A stretch of 64,000 nucleotides of DNA from Rhynchopus sp. YZ270_cl-10 (lineage: Eukaryota; Euglenozoa; Diplonemea; Diplonemida; Diplonemidae). The DNA lies in the NCBI GenBank assembly GCA_964035575.1, contig OZ037860.1, positions 186,001 through 250,000 of the forward strand. The letters are read 5' to 3'. How positions within the stretch are numbered: the first letter of the stretch is position 1; every line of letters starts with the position of its first letter. Below, piece after piece: positions 1 through 12,700 of the stretch. A program made the translations under genes and the position numbers. The notes under the pieces were generated by a model. It saw nothing but the letters and a program-made list of their open reading frames with translations, ran no database searches and was not told where the DNA came from.

Positions 1-836
1 TCAGTTTCCTGGACGTGGCAACGTCTGATGGAACATCCTGCGGGGGAGAAAATGTGTTTTAAATTATCTTTCAACAGACGTGCAATGCAAAAAAACCCTC
101 AAATACATACCTGATCACGTCGTCTCAACATCCGTGCATGGTGCGCTGTGTCGAGCTTGCCTTTGATAAAGGTGACGAGGAAAACGCAGAGCTCAAGCAG
201 GAGGGAGACGCTGAGGGCACGCCACGGGCGCCCTTTGTTGTGGTCGAGAAGCAGCACCCCAGAGTAGACAAGCGGACGCACGACGGTGGCCATATCCGCG
301 AGGGGCTGGAGCACATCCCAGATGGTGAGAATCGGGGGCAGTGCAGGGGCACCTTGCTCTGCGAGCAGGGGGACGCGGAGGCCGGTGCGCCGCCCTGTAG
401 GCAGATTTCTGAAGTAGACGCGCAGCGTGCGCAGGAAGTGCGAGAGGTGGCTGTTCACCTTCAGCAGCAGAAGCGCCTTCACAAGCTCTATTGCCACGAT
501 GACCTTTCTGACGAGAAGCGGCGTCTCCCACGGCCAATGCAGTGCACCCACGAGCCGCATGCGCAGCGCAACCTCGACTGCACGCTGAAGGATGCGGATT
601 GTCTTTACCGCCGCAATGTACAGATTGAACCGCTCCCCTTCCTCCGTCCTCCGGATCTCGCCGTTCACATGCTCAATGAGCCCCACCGCACTGCCGAACA
701 GCTCATTCTTCCAGACGTATTCCAACAGCGTTCCGTTGTACCCCATCATAACCTGCGTCAACGTCGCAAAGGTGCGGATCTGGTTGTCCCCACCCTTGAC
801 CACCCACTGCTTGTAGGAGTCCCATACTTCAGACAT
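1..836 (-). CDS. PEX16: PEX16-like peroxisomal membrane biogenesis protein (3' end beyond window)
   Basis: PEX16 is an integral peroxisomal membrane protein that recruits PEX3 and membrane cargo. The product starts MSEVWDSYKQWV at 836. It has the family pattern of an N-terminal YxxWV segment, a hydrophobic helical middle (LVRKVIVAIELVKALLLLKV, about residues 108-127) and a C-terminal VVRPLVYSG...RPWRALSVSLLLEL block typical of PEX16. An intron fits at 38-110 (GTATGT...CCCCGCAG). It joins ...RRRDQ to DVPSDVATSRKL, and the frame is still open at base 1, so about 257 residues are visible. Family PEX16 proteins are usually 330-380 residues. PEX11 was considered, but the RPLVY/RPW block fits PEX16 better. 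Moderately sure of the family. Confidence 0.7.
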
Positions 837-1814
837 CGGAGAAGAGGGCCCTCAGGTGGCAGGGGGGTGGCTTGCAAGTGCCCTCCCTACCACTCCAAAA
901 AAAAAGCTACACTTCCGATTTCCTCCTCAAAACATGTAGATTTTTTTTTGTTTTGGTTTCTGAAAAAAAAGGTGGTTTGAAGAAATGGGAAAGGAGTGGA
1001 GAAAAGGTAGGGTGAGGAGAAGAACGGACCAGTTGTTTTTTTTTCCCCCGGAGAACAAAAATAAAAAGAGATCGCTGGGTACCCTCTTTGTGCCACGCTA
1101 TTCTTGTTGTTTGCTGTGTGTGTGTTTTTTTTCTTTGTTTCCTTTTTTGAATAAAAAAATCAGGGGGAAAAAATGATATGCTTTGGTTTTTTTGGTTCTT
1201 GATAGAGCGAGATAAAAAAACCACAGATAACCCCACCCACACCCCTTTCTTTCCCCTGCGCGTCCATTCCACAAAATGCGCGCAGAAAAGAAATAAAAGA
1301 AAATTTGAAACGATGAGCTGTGCCTATTATGCACACACATCTTAAAAAGTGAAGTTGATAAGTTTCATAACACTAAAAAAAAAAATGCTGCTTTGTTTTC
1401 GTATGCAGTGTACAAAAAGGGTTTCGCCAAAAAGGGTGGTTGGGAAACATCCTGCTTCCCCCCCCACCCTCCCACCCCTCCTCGTGACAAAGGGCCGCAT
1501 GGGAAGTGGTACGTCTTTCATTAAAGATCGCTTTGGTGGAAGGTCGAAACACTCCTGTCACTGTTGCTATTGAACACGGGGCACAACCCCTGTAGAACCC
1601 TATTCTTCTTCCACTGGAGACAAAAGGAGATTTGGAATAGAGAACACCATGGGTTTGCCGTCAGGGCCGCAGTGTCACCCTGTAGGATCCACAACCAAAA
1701 AAAACTTTAAAAAAAATTCTTCAGGCTAGAAGAAGAACAAATGGTTTTTTTCTTGTAAAACAAAACACAAAAAACACGCCGCTGTTGACAAAACACCTAT
1801 GTGCTGAGACCTCT
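837..1814. other. Intergenic, AT-rich, no gene seen
   Basis: About 980 bases between the pdxT stop and the PEX16 start. It contains A-tracts (T-tracts on the coding strand) as expected around trans-splice acceptors. Open frames here are low-complexity Phe/Lys/Ser shadows. Confidence 0.6.
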
Positions 1815-2486
1815 CTATTTACGTGCAGCCTTGGCCTCTGCCACGATTCCTGCGAAGTACTTGTGCCAGCATGTGTCGTCGGTGAGCTCAGGGTGGAAGG
1901 AGACAGCGAAGATGTTGTCCTGGCGGATGCCGACAATGATCTCCTGGTTCTCCTTCTCCTGCTCAACACCGCGCACGGTGTACTTGTCTTTGAAGGAGTG
2001 TGTCAGCGTGGCGATGACCTTACCCGCTCCCTGGATCGACTCAACGAAGGGCGCACGGATGAACACCTCTCTGCCGGTGGGCTTGATCACGTCCTTCGCC
2101 TCGTCGGTGACGTTGACGGCAGACTCGAAGGAGTTGATCTGACGGCCAAACCCGTTGCGCACAACAGTCGTCTCGAGACCACCGAAGAGTGCCTGCCCGT
2201 CACGACGCTTGTCGGTCACGCTTTCGCTCAGAACGATCATTCCTGCGCAGGTGCCGAACACAGGGAGTTTGTCCTCCTTGATGAGCTTGCGGATCGGCTC
2301 GATCAGGTTGTTGTCGTTGCAGATGAGCCCAATGGTCGTGCTCTCGCCTCCAGGCAGCACGAGGCCGTCCAGTCCTTCCAAGTCCTTCGGCTCACGCACG
2401 TCAACTGCATCGCAGCCAACAGCCTTCACCATGTTCATGTGCTCCTCGAACCCTCCCTGAATGCACAGCACGCCAACCCTCAACAT
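1815..2486 (-). CDS. pdxT: Pyridoxal 5'-phosphate synthase glutaminase subunit PdxT (Pdx2/SNO)
   Basis: PdxT releases ammonia from glutamine and channels it to PdxS (Pdx1/SNZ), which makes pyridoxal 5'-phosphate. The 223-residue product is full length for the family. Visible motifs are the N-terminal GVLCIQGGFEEH, the oxyanion/P-loop motif PGGESTT (about 45-51), the nucleophile in GTCAGMI (Cys about 79) and the catalytic HPEL (about 200). It is a single exon, and the start is the ATG at 2486. No PdxS gene lies in the window. Trypanosomatids are generally thought to rely on vitamin B6 salvage, so a complete PdxT in a euglenozoan-like genome is notable. The GC-rich codon use matches its neighbours, so recent transfer is not suggested. 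Confidence 0.95.
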   Translation of the reverse strand: MLRVGVLCIQGGFEEHMNMVKAVGCDAVDVREPKDLEGLDGLVLPGGESTTIGLICNDNNLIEPIRKLIKEDKLPVFGTCAGMIVLSESVTDKRRDGQALFGGLETTVVRNGFGRQINSFESAVNVTDEAKDVIKPTGREVFIRAPFVESIQGAGKVIATLTHSFKDKYTVRGVEQEKENQEIIVGIRQDNIFAVSFHPELTDDTCWHKYFAGIVAEAKAARK

Positions 2487-2682
2487 TGTAAAGATCTCTT
2501 TTTTCTTTTCTTGTCTGAAGTTAAATTGTTTGGAAGGGGAACAGAGGGAACAAACATTGTTTACAAAATAGGGGGAAGACGGTATTGGAGACGAATACTA
2601 GAGGACAAATTGGGAGGGTAGACGAAGGAAAGGCAGGATCAGTACCCCCTTTATTACTTTTTACACAAAAAAATAAAATTAT

Positions 2683-2715
2683 AAGATGAACCTAAGCCTC
2701 TCGGGCTTAGCCACC
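2683..2715 (+). repeat. Micro-hairpin, H1 type
   Basis: Reads AAGATGAA followed by the hairpin CTAAGCC-TCTCG-GGCTTAG (7 bp stem, 5-base loop), then CCACCTTT and an A-tract. Other H1 copies lie near 16480, 23755, 36385, 38163, 38423, 40162, 41581, 44791, 45049, 50706, 55837 and 62256, with differing stem bases and differing degrees of pairing. Confidence 0.6.
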
Positions 2716-3078
2716 TTTAAAAAAAATGTACCCTTCTACGGTAGGTAGAGACAAAAAAACCCCCCCTTTTTTGCCATTATTTTACTGATTCGAGGATAGT
2801 GTACAACATTAGGCTAACTCTCCAAAGGGGGGTGCTGTCTGTTGCAGTTTCTTTTTTTTCTTCTCGTGGAGCGGGTTTTTGTTCCTCCTCGACCATTAGT
2901 GTCGAAAACGACGCTGAAGGGGGAGAGAAAGAGAAATCATGAAAGCAGCATCACCGCGTCAGCGGAAGCCACCTAGAAAAAAAAAACCATTGAAAAGGAC
3001 CATAAAAAATATTTAGATGAACATAAGTCTGTTGCTTGCTCACCTTTAAAAAGCAATAAACAATACTGAGGAGATTGA

Positions 3079-3095
3079 ATGCGCCTCGTGCGCAT
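3079..3095 (+). repeat. Micro-hairpin, H2 type (GCGC stem)
   Basis: Perfect 6-bp hairpin ATGCGC-CTCGT-GCGCAT. The copy at 39712-39726 keeps the CTCGT loop but has the stem TATAC/GTATA, so several stem positions change on both sides together. Confidence 0.6.
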
Positions 3096-3746
3096 CATTC
3101 TTTAAAAAATGAAAAAAGAGGGGAACCAGTGCCGTCCTCCCTCATGAGGGATGTTACTACAAAAAAAAAGGGGGGGGGGGGGGGAAGGGGGAATAATAAA
3201 AGACCAAAAAAATCTATCATTGAAGCCTCGTAACGTCTTCTTTTGTTGTTGCGTTAGTGGGGCTTTTTTTCTCTAAAAAAAAACACAAAATATATTTGGA
3301 AAACCCGCCTATGTACTACATTGTGCGTATCTAATCAGAAATAAACCAAATGTAAGAGCTGAAAAGTGCGCTCACCGTACATCGGTGGACCGCGCTAAAT
3401 AGAAATACTGAAAGAACAGTTTTTAACATGAATGGTGCCCCTCTAAAAATGATTGGGGAAGAAAACAGAAAAATCTGATGAATGTGACTCGCTGTGAGCA
3501 CACTTCTTTACAAAATAAAAATGAAAGAAAAGTTGGTAAGGTGAGCCTCGCGCTTATCCAAAAAAAAAAGGGGCTAAGGACAGACAACACAGGTCTCGTT
3601 TGACATAACTAGAATACAAAACTTTTGAGCAGACAGGACAAACGCAAAAGATTTTTCAATAAAAAAACAGACAACAGAACTGATCCCCCCTGGACTTTAA
3701 TACTGTACTTAGTAACTAGAAACACTCAAAAAACCATTCGTATCAC

Positions 3747-6700
3747 TTATGAACTGGAGGATGAGGAGCTTGACGCTGTGGAACCGGATGACGAGGAGCC
3801 TGAGCTGGACGTGCTGGAGGAGGAAGAGGAGCGGCTGGACGAAGAGCTGGACGTGCTGCTGGTCGACGAGGACGAAGACGTTGTGGTGGTGGCGGTGTCG
3901 GCAGGCTTCTTGCCGGCCTTCTTTGCGACACCTGCAGCCGCAGACTTTGCTGCTGGATTTGCTGTCTTTGCTGGCGCCGGTGCCGATGCAGAGGCAGCTG
4001 CTGATGCTGATGCTGGTGCAGACGCCTTCGACGGCGGCGGCGCTGCACCTGCAGTTTTCTTAGGCGCAGCTGCTGCAGGTTTGTCCTCCTTCTTCTTCTT
4101 GTCCTTCTCCTTTTTGTCGTCCTTTTTGTCATTTTCCTTCTTCTTTGGTGCTGCAGCGGCAGCTGGCTTCTCCGCTGCCTTAGGCTGTGCTGCTTTTGGT
4201 TGCGCCGCCTTTTGTGCTGCCTGCGCACGAGACGGTGATGCAGCTGCTGCTGCTGGAGGTGGTGATGCCGCACGTCGCGAGACTGGTGCCTCAGCCGCCT
4301 TTGAGACTGGTGCTGCTGCTGCCATACGCGATGCGGGTGGTGCCATGCGTGATGCGGGTGGTGCCATGCGTGATGCTGGCGGTGCTGCTGCCGCCTTCAC
4401 AGGCGCTGCTGCAGGCGCAGACTCCTTCTCCTTGCTCTTGCCGCCCACTGCAACACGCTTGACCCACTTCTTCGGGAGACGTGGCAGCGCCGTCTTGTCG
4501 CGTCGGATGAAGCCGAAGATGTGTTCGCTGTCCCACCCGATGCACTTCGCCCACACCTCTCCAGGGCGCGCACGGCTGACGAGGGCAGGCTTCCACTCGG
4601 AGTTGTCGTCGCTCACCTCAACCCTTTCGTCCACAATGAACTGTAGTGTGGTGTGTGATAGTATTTGTCTGGTGTTGTAGAAATGATATGCATACCCTTG
4701 CCTTGTCCAGTGCCTCCTTGTCCCGCTTGCCGATGGTGCTGGTTGTGGGCGGTTCCCCCTCGGGCGGTGGGAAGCCGACTGCAGGAATGCTGACCTCACG
4801 CGCCAGCTCTGCAATGTCGCGCAGCAGCTCGTCCGGTGGGCTGTTCAGACGGATGCGCCGTCCGCCGTCTGTGGGGTCCTTAAGGAGGCCGTCGAAGTAG
4901 GACAGCTCGTCCACGGTTTCCGTTACCTGGAAAGGGTTGTTTTGAACGCAGATGTGTTGTTGTGTGCATACCTCCTTCGGCGTGCCCTTGTCGACGACCC
5001 ACTTCAGCTTCCCGTTCGACATTTCTAGTGTGAGTCGGCTCTCTACCTCATTCATGTTGCCCGTCATCGTTGCCGACTGAACAGGTTCCGACTTTCTGAC
5101 AGTCGTGAACGCATCTGAGACGTCGTGCTCGATGAGCCAGTCTTCAACCTGCTGCGGGCCCACCGTGCACGGCTCCTTGGAGTGCAGGAAGCCCGACTCC
5201 GTGAGGAAGTCCTCGCGCGTGTCGGTCACGCACCAGCTCCCGTCGTCGCCCTTGGTCGTGAAGAGCCACTTCTGGCAGTGCTGGTGTGCGTACACGGGGC
5301 GCCCGTTGTGGATGCCGTCCTTGCGGTACTTCCCCGCCAACCCCGCAAGGCTGGCCGCTCGCGTGGAAAGACGCACAGTCATAGGGAACTCGGGGGTCAC
5401 ATTCCGCCTTGCCTTCTCTTTGTCCTTCTCACGCTGCTTCTCGTCCTCCTTAGAGTCGTTCGGGTTGTCGCGCTCCTTGGGCACCGTGGACGGCTCCTTC
5501 GGCATCACCTCCATGTACGTCCACGAGTACGCCTTCTCAAACCCCTTCACACGAGCCAAGGGCACACCCTTATCGTCGAAGCTCACAACATCCGCGTCGC
5601 GCCAGTCCTCTGTTGCGTTGTCGCGCACCCGCACCGCAGTGCCGACTGCGAACTTCGTGTGTGTCGTGACCGTCGTGTTCTCCGCCTCGACAATGGTGAA
5701 GGTCTTCTCCTGCCCGTCCATGACCCACTTCGAGAAGGCAGATGGGTGTGCGCCGTTGTGCTGCGCTGTTGTGAAGTAGAAGCCGTGCCCGTCTGCGAAG
5801 TCCTTCTTGTCATCTGTGATGCCCCAGTAGCCGCTTGCGGAAGAGTAGAGATAGGCCTTGCTGTCTGTGCTTTGCAGCTCCCAGATGGGCTGTGAGTGCA
5901 CGTCGTCTGCAGTGATCTTGTAAACCCCTGTCGCAATGCCTTGTGTGTTGATCGTCAACACCTCAGGTCGCCATGTGCGCACCCGTACGGTCTGACCCGG
6001 TGCCGCAGGCTCGCCTGTGAGGCTCCATGTCTTGACATCGTGCGGCGCAACCTCGGCCTTCCCATAGAACCACCCCTTGCCTGAAGGCATGTCTGCCTTG
6101 TCGTCCGTCACCACCCAGTGTTCCCCTGAGGAGTAGAGCCATGCGTTCTTCCCTGCCGCCTTCCACACTGCCTCGCCGCTCTGCTTTTCGTCTGTAGGTG
6201 TGTATTTTCCAGACAGGCGCGCAATCTCGGATGGGACCGAAGGTGACACGGAGACCAGCAGGTCCTTCGGGTCGGTCACAAGCTTTTGCTCCACACGCTT
6301 TGCAGCAGCGGGGACAGCTGGCGCTGCTGGGGATGCTGGCGCAGCTGGTGTTTCGTCTCTCCTCGGGGACGGTGCTGCTGGTGCTGCGCTGCCCTTAGGC
6401 GACTCTGCTCGTGGTGCTGCCGGTGCGCTGGCGGCCTGTGGCTTGACGGATGTGGGTGTGGGGCGGCTCTTCTGCTTCTGCAGACCTGCATAGCGGCGTA
6501 TGTCTGCAGGCGTAGCGTCGTACGCGATGCCGCACACAAGCACCTCCGCCACGGCGCCGTAGTCGCCTGGCACCTTCTGCACAACACCGATCTCACCTGA
6601 GTCGATGACCTTCCCACTGCGCAGCTTGATACTCTTGTTGAACTTCACCTTCTCGCCTACTTCGTAAGGGTTCCGCGTCTTTTTGAAGTAGCGCTGCGGG

Positions 6701-9700
6701 GCGTTGAAGGTGAGGTGCCCCACCTGCAGCACGGCCGCCATGCCGTCGTCGCCGGGCACCTTGCTCACCACACCGCACTCGCCGACCACAGCGTATTCGT
6801 TTCCGAGGTGCACAGGATGGGTGATCACGACAGCGTCGCCGACACCAAGCTGTAAGGTGTGGTGTGGGATCGTGGGGAGGTAGCCTGGGTAGCGAAAAAA
6901 GGGGGTGACTCTGTGTACCTTTTCCACAACCTCCGTCGGCTCGTCATCGCTGGAGTCTGTGTACGCGAGTGCCTGCGGCTTCTGGGAGAGCTTCTTCTTC
7001 AGGATTTCGTTTTCGTCCAAAAGCTTTTTCTGTTGCAGTATGAAGATTGTATCATTTTACGTATGGTGTAGTCTCACCGACACAGTTGGTACACACATAG
7101 ATGATAGATGATGGCATCGCTGTGTAGCTGAGAATGGAGAGGCAGACATACCTTGGAGCTCTCGAATGCTTCCCGCTCGTCTCTGATGCGCTTCTCACGC
7201 TCGTCTTCTATGCGCTGTGCAAGCTGCTGCTCCTTCACAGCAAAGTCCTGACAAAATATAGTATAAAAATAATGTTTCCCACAATGACACACCTGTTCTC
7301 TCTTCTGCAGCTCCAAGTCGCGAGTACTTGGGGGATGGGAGAGGAGGCCAGGTCCTACCACCGGGGAGCCGAGTGCGTGCTGTGGTGATGTGTTGTAAAG
7401 GATATGATAATGGTCTGTTGATAGTTTGTGTCGTTGCTACACACCATTGCAGAAGGCATGGGAGAGGCGGTTCGCAGATCGTGCATGTCTTTGACAAGGT
7501 TGCTGAGCATCTTGACCTGGTCAGAGGCGACGCCGTTGTTCCCGTCCATCGCACGCATCGTCTCGCCGCCGTGGCGCTTGCGGTTGTGCGAGAGCAGGTG
7601 CGCCTCCTTCTTGAAGCCACGCCCACACTTCGAGCACACCCACTGCCCATCATTCGACTGCTGCCCATGCAGCGACACGCCACCCCCAAGACCACCCTTC
7701 CCCATCGCCATCTCATACGCGTACATCGTTTTCTTGAGGTGCTTTTCCTTCAGAAGCGAGTCTTTGAAGTCACGCGACTGCTTTTCATACAACTCTCTAA
7801 GGGCACAGGCCTCCATGTACTGTTCTTCTGCTTGCTGTGCCATGGCCTCCTTCTCTTGCACGATGTAGGCCTGTGTGTAGATGAGGTACTGGATGAGGAG
7901 CTGTGTGAGTGTGAAGAGGTGCATCACGTGGCGTGGCTGCAGCTGTGCGGCCTCCTCGTGTGTGAGCGACGCGTAGGCTACGTTGTTCATGATGCCCTGC
8001 AGCGTGTCGACCTCGACGTTGTCCATCAGGCGTGTTGCGTCCACTGCAGAGAGGAGCTGCCAGTTCAGCCTTTCGTTTGTCAGGCGCATCTGAAACGGTG
8101 GCGGCGCTGCTGTCGGGTTCCTCGTGAACGCGGGCGGAGCGACCCTCTGTGCAGGAGCCTTGTACTGCACATCATGGAAGTAGTGACTCTCGCGTTGCCG
8201 TGTCGGTGATACCGCAACCGGTGGTGGAGGAGGCATTGGCATAGGCATCGACGCCTGTGGCATGAACGGCGACTGCTGCTGCGGCATGCGGTAGCCACCA
8301 AAGCCTGCATCCAGGAACATCGGAGGCGGGCCCAGTGGGCTCTGCTGCGGTGATGCCACAAAGGGGTACGCCATAGGCGACGTGGGCGGAATAGGCGGTG
8401 GGGTGGGAAGCGCAAGGTGTGACTGGTGTGGCGACACCGACTGCGGCACACCGCCCTGACCGAGGGAGAGCATCTCCACGTCGCCTTCGTCTGCACAGTA
8501 CACAATGTCGGCCACACGCACCTGGCAGATGGAGCCTGCCGTCTCACCAGGCACCTTTGTAACAACACCGAAGTCACCTGGCTGGATGACCCGCCCACTG
8601 CGGAAGGTGATCTGTTTGCACATCCGTACTGTCGCACCAACAGTGATCCCGTCCATGTAGCCGTACTGCCGCGAGGAGGGCGGCACACCCTTGATCGCAG
8701 CATCAGGGGCACGCTGCTTCGAAAAGTCGCTCAGCGCCGCCTGCTTCATCGAGGCCTCGTCACGCTGCCCGCCACCGTTGTGTCCTAGCTCCACAAAGTT
8801 CCACGGGAAGTCGTTGACCTGCCCTTCCAGACGTGCACGAACATTGCTGCCACGGCACTCCGTCACCACAGCGTTGACCCACTCATCGGCAGTCGAGTCG
8901 CGCACCCGCACCTTGTCACCAGGCCCCATCTTCAGTGAAGGCGATGCACTCGGCTTTTTGTCTGGTTCTGTGAAAGTCCATGTGAAGTCACGGTTCTGCC
9001 CGTCGACCCTGACGAGCGGGGTTGGGCCCTGCCCCGTGCGTGTCACCACACCGTACTGCCACTCTTCTCTAGCAGTGTCACGCACACGGACACGCTCACC
9101 AGGAGTGAAGGCGTCCCCCCTGGGTGCGTCGTGCTTGCCTTGCCCGTCGTCGTCGCGCTTCTGCTTCTCAGGCTCCGTCGAGAAGTCGATGTGCGTCCAG
9201 GTGAAGGCACGTGCCTGCCCGTCCAGCTTCACAGACGGCTTGTTCCCACGCACCTCGGTGACTGTGCCGGGCTTCCAGTCATCGCTGGTCGAGTCTCTGA
9301 CTCGCACGCGGTCGCCTGTGGAGAACTTGCAGGGCGCTTCGTCCTTCGAAGGAGGTGACGGTGCAGCTGCCGCAGCGGCTGCGGGTTTTGCTTCTGATGC
9401 ACCACCGCCACCGCCACCGCCAGCCTTTTCAAGCTCGCACTGGTTCCAGCCGAAGCCGCGGGATTGACCCTGGAGCTTGACAATAGGCTTCCCGTTCTTG
9501 AGGTCCACAACCACCCCGGTCTTCCAGTCCTCTCTGTCGCTGTCGCGGACGCGTACCGAGTCACCAATCATAACGTCTGAGGAGGAGGATGAAGACTCTT
9601 TCTGCTCCTTCGCCTCCTTCTTGCCGTCGTCCTCTGCAGGCTCGCACTGCGTCCACGTGAACCCACGCGCCTGGCCGTCAAGCTTCACAACAGCCTTGTT

Positions 9701-12700
9701 CCCACGCAGCTCTGTGACAGTCCCTACCTTCCAGTCCTCCTTATCAGAGTCACGCACCCGTGCCCGATCGCCAACAGAGACGCCAGGACCGTCCGCACCC
9801 TGTGACTTCGAAGGCGGTGTAGGTCCTGCCTTCCCACCACCACCACCGCCGCCGCCAGCAGGCTCGAACAACGTCCACGTGAAGCCACGGGATTGGCCGT
9901 CCAGCTTGACAACAGGTTTGCTGCCACGCATTTCAGTGACAGTGCCCACCTTCCAGTCCTCCTTGTCAGAGTCGCGGACGTTGACGCGGTCGCCTACCTG
10001 GATGTCGGAGGAGCCCTTTGGGGGTGGCGAAGGCTTCCCCTCGCCTTTGCCGTCAGCTGCAGATTTGTACTCAGTCCACGTGAAGCCGCGGGACTGGCCG
10101 TTGAGTTTGACGACAGGTTTGTTGCCACGCATCTCTGTGACAGTGCCCGGCTTCCAGTCCTCCTTGTCAGAGTCGCGGACGAATATATTGTCGCCCACAG
10201 AGTAGTCACTGCTGCCGCCACCGGAGGGAGGTTTGGGTGGTGGTGTTGCACGCTTGTCGGAGTCGCAAGGTTCGAACTGCATCCACGTGAAGCCGCGCGA
10301 CTGGCCTTCGAGCTTGACAACAGGTTTGTCGCCTCGCATGTCCGTTACGACTCCTACCTTCCAGTCGTCCTTGTCGGAATCACGCACCTTCACTCGGTCA
10401 CCAGTGCTGATGCCTCCTGACTGCTTGGAACTTGGCTCGTCGTCCTTGCCACCACCACCACCACCGCCGTCGGCAGATTCAAAGAATGTCCACGTGAAGC
10501 CACGGGATTGCCCATCCAGTTTGACAACAGGTTTGCTGCCACGCATTTCGGTGACAGTGCCCATCTTCCAGTCCTCCTTCTCGTTGTCACGCACCTTGAC
10601 CCTGCTGCCAGTGCTGATGTCCCCACCACCACCACCTTTCGAGTGTTTCTCGCTTTTGTCTTTGTCGTCAGAACCTCCGCCCATTGCCCGGAAGAAGGTC
10701 CACGTGAAGCCACGGGATTGGCCATCCAGCTTGACAACAGGTTTGGTGCCGCGCATTTCGGTAACGACGCCTGTTTTCCAGTCCTCCTTGTCAGAGTCGC
10801 GCACCTGTACTTTGGCACCAACGGAAATGTCACCGCCGCCATCGGAGGAAGGTTTCTTGTCGCTGCTGCCACCGCCACCGCCACCGCCCTCCGCAAGCTC
10901 AAAGAAGGTCCACGTAAACCCACGGGATTGGCCGTCCAGCTTCACAACAGGTTTGCTGCCACGCATTTCGGTAACAGTGCCGGTCTGCCAGTTTTCCTTT
11001 TCGCCATCGCGTACTTTGACACGGTCGCCGACAGAGATGGCGCCACCCCCACCGCCTCCGCTGCTGGCCTTTTTATTACCACCACCACCACCACCACCCC
11101 CAGAGTGTTGAAAGAACGTCCAGGTAAAGCCACGGGATTGCCCCTGTAGCTTAACAACAGGTTTGCTGCCACGCATCTCGGTAACAGTGCCGGTCTTCCA
11201 GTCCTCCTTGTCAGAGTCGCGCACCTGCACCTCGTCGCCCACAGAAAAGGGTGCATCGCTGCCGCCCTTATCACTGCGGCCCTTCGACGCTGATGAGTCT
11301 TTCGACGCCTCCACAAAGGACCACAGAAAGCCACGCGACTGCCCCTCCAGCTTCACAACAGGCTTCCCACCACGCATCTCAGTGACAGTGCCGGTCTTCC
11401 AGTCCTCCTTTTCGGAGTCACGCACACGGACCGTGTCGCCTGTAGCGAAGTCTGAGGAGGATGAACTTTTGTCCTTGCCGCCATCACCACCACCACCGCC
11501 ACCGGTAGACTCAAAGAACGTCCACGTGAACCCACGGGATTGGCCTTCAAGCTTGACAACAGGTTTGCTGCCCCGCATTTCAGTCACAGTGCCTGTTTTC
11601 CAGTCCTCCTTGTCGGAGTCGCGAACGCGGACTGTGTCGCCTACAGAGATGGAAGAAGAGGAAGGTTTGTCGCGTGGCACACCACCGCTGCCAGCAACAG
11701 GCTCGAAGAAGGTCCACGTGAAGCCGCGGGACTGGCCCTCGAGTTTGACGATTGGCTTCTCGCCGCGCATCTCTGTGACGGTGCCTGTCTTCCAGTCTTC
11801 ACGCTCGCTGTCGCGGACACGAAGCTTGTCGCCAACACTGATGCCGCTGGAGGGTGCCGACGAGGACTTGCCACCACTGCCACCACCACCACCTCCTCCT
11901 CCTCCCGTGGACTCAAAGAACGTCCATGTGAAACCACGCGATTGTCCCTGCAGCTTGACAACAGGTTTATCACCACGCATCTCGGTGACGGTGCCGGTCT
12001 TCCAGTCCTCTTTTTCGGAGTCGCGCACGCGGACCGTGTCTCCAACGCTGCAGCCACCACTGCCGCCACGTGAAGAGACAGGTTCCTTGCCACCACCACC
12101 GCCAGCATGTTCAAAGAAGGTCCAAACAAACCCACGGGATTGGCCATCCAGCTTCACCACAGGTTTGCTGCCACGCACCTCAGTGACAGTGCCGGTTTTC
12201 CAGTCCTCCTTTTCAGAGTCGCGTACGCGCGCCTTGTCGCCTACAGAGAAGGAGCCTCCTCCACTGGCGGAGTCGTTCTTAGCGGAGGATGAGGAAGACG
12301 ACTTCACAAAGGCCCACGTGAAGCCGCGGGATTGGCCCTCGAGTTTGACGACGGGTTTGTTCGCACGCATCTCTGTGACGGTGCCATTCTTCCAGTCCTC
12401 GCGTTCGTTGTCGCGGACCTGAACTGTATCGCCTATTTTGTAGCCTCCGCTGCTGTCATCGGAGCTCTTGCCACCTCCTCCACCACCGCCACCTCCAGCA
12501 GCCTCACACATAGTCCACGTGAAGCCACGGGACTGCCCCTCTACCTTGACAACAGGCTTCCCACCACGCATCTCTGTGACGCTGCCGTTCTTCCAGTCTT
12601 CGCGTTCGCTGTCGCGGACACGAACTTTGTCACCTACGGAGAAGCTGTTCGACCCGCCTCCGCCACTGCTGTTCTTGCTGCTCCCGCCACCACCACCACC

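Larger units (their letters stand above)
2487..3746. other. Intergenic with micro-hairpin repeats and a poly-G tract
   Basis: Holds no recognisable gene. It contains hairpin repeats at about 2683-2715, 3012-3052 and 3079-3095, a related GTGC-type copy near 3365-3400, and a run of about 14 G at 3171-3185 following an A-tract. Confidence 0.6.

Noticed and set aside
9477-12422. Long plus-strand frames opposite the DZIP1-like repeats
   Set aside because: Repeating SPS/TVPVFQSS peptides mirror the coding repeats on the other strand; antisense shadows.
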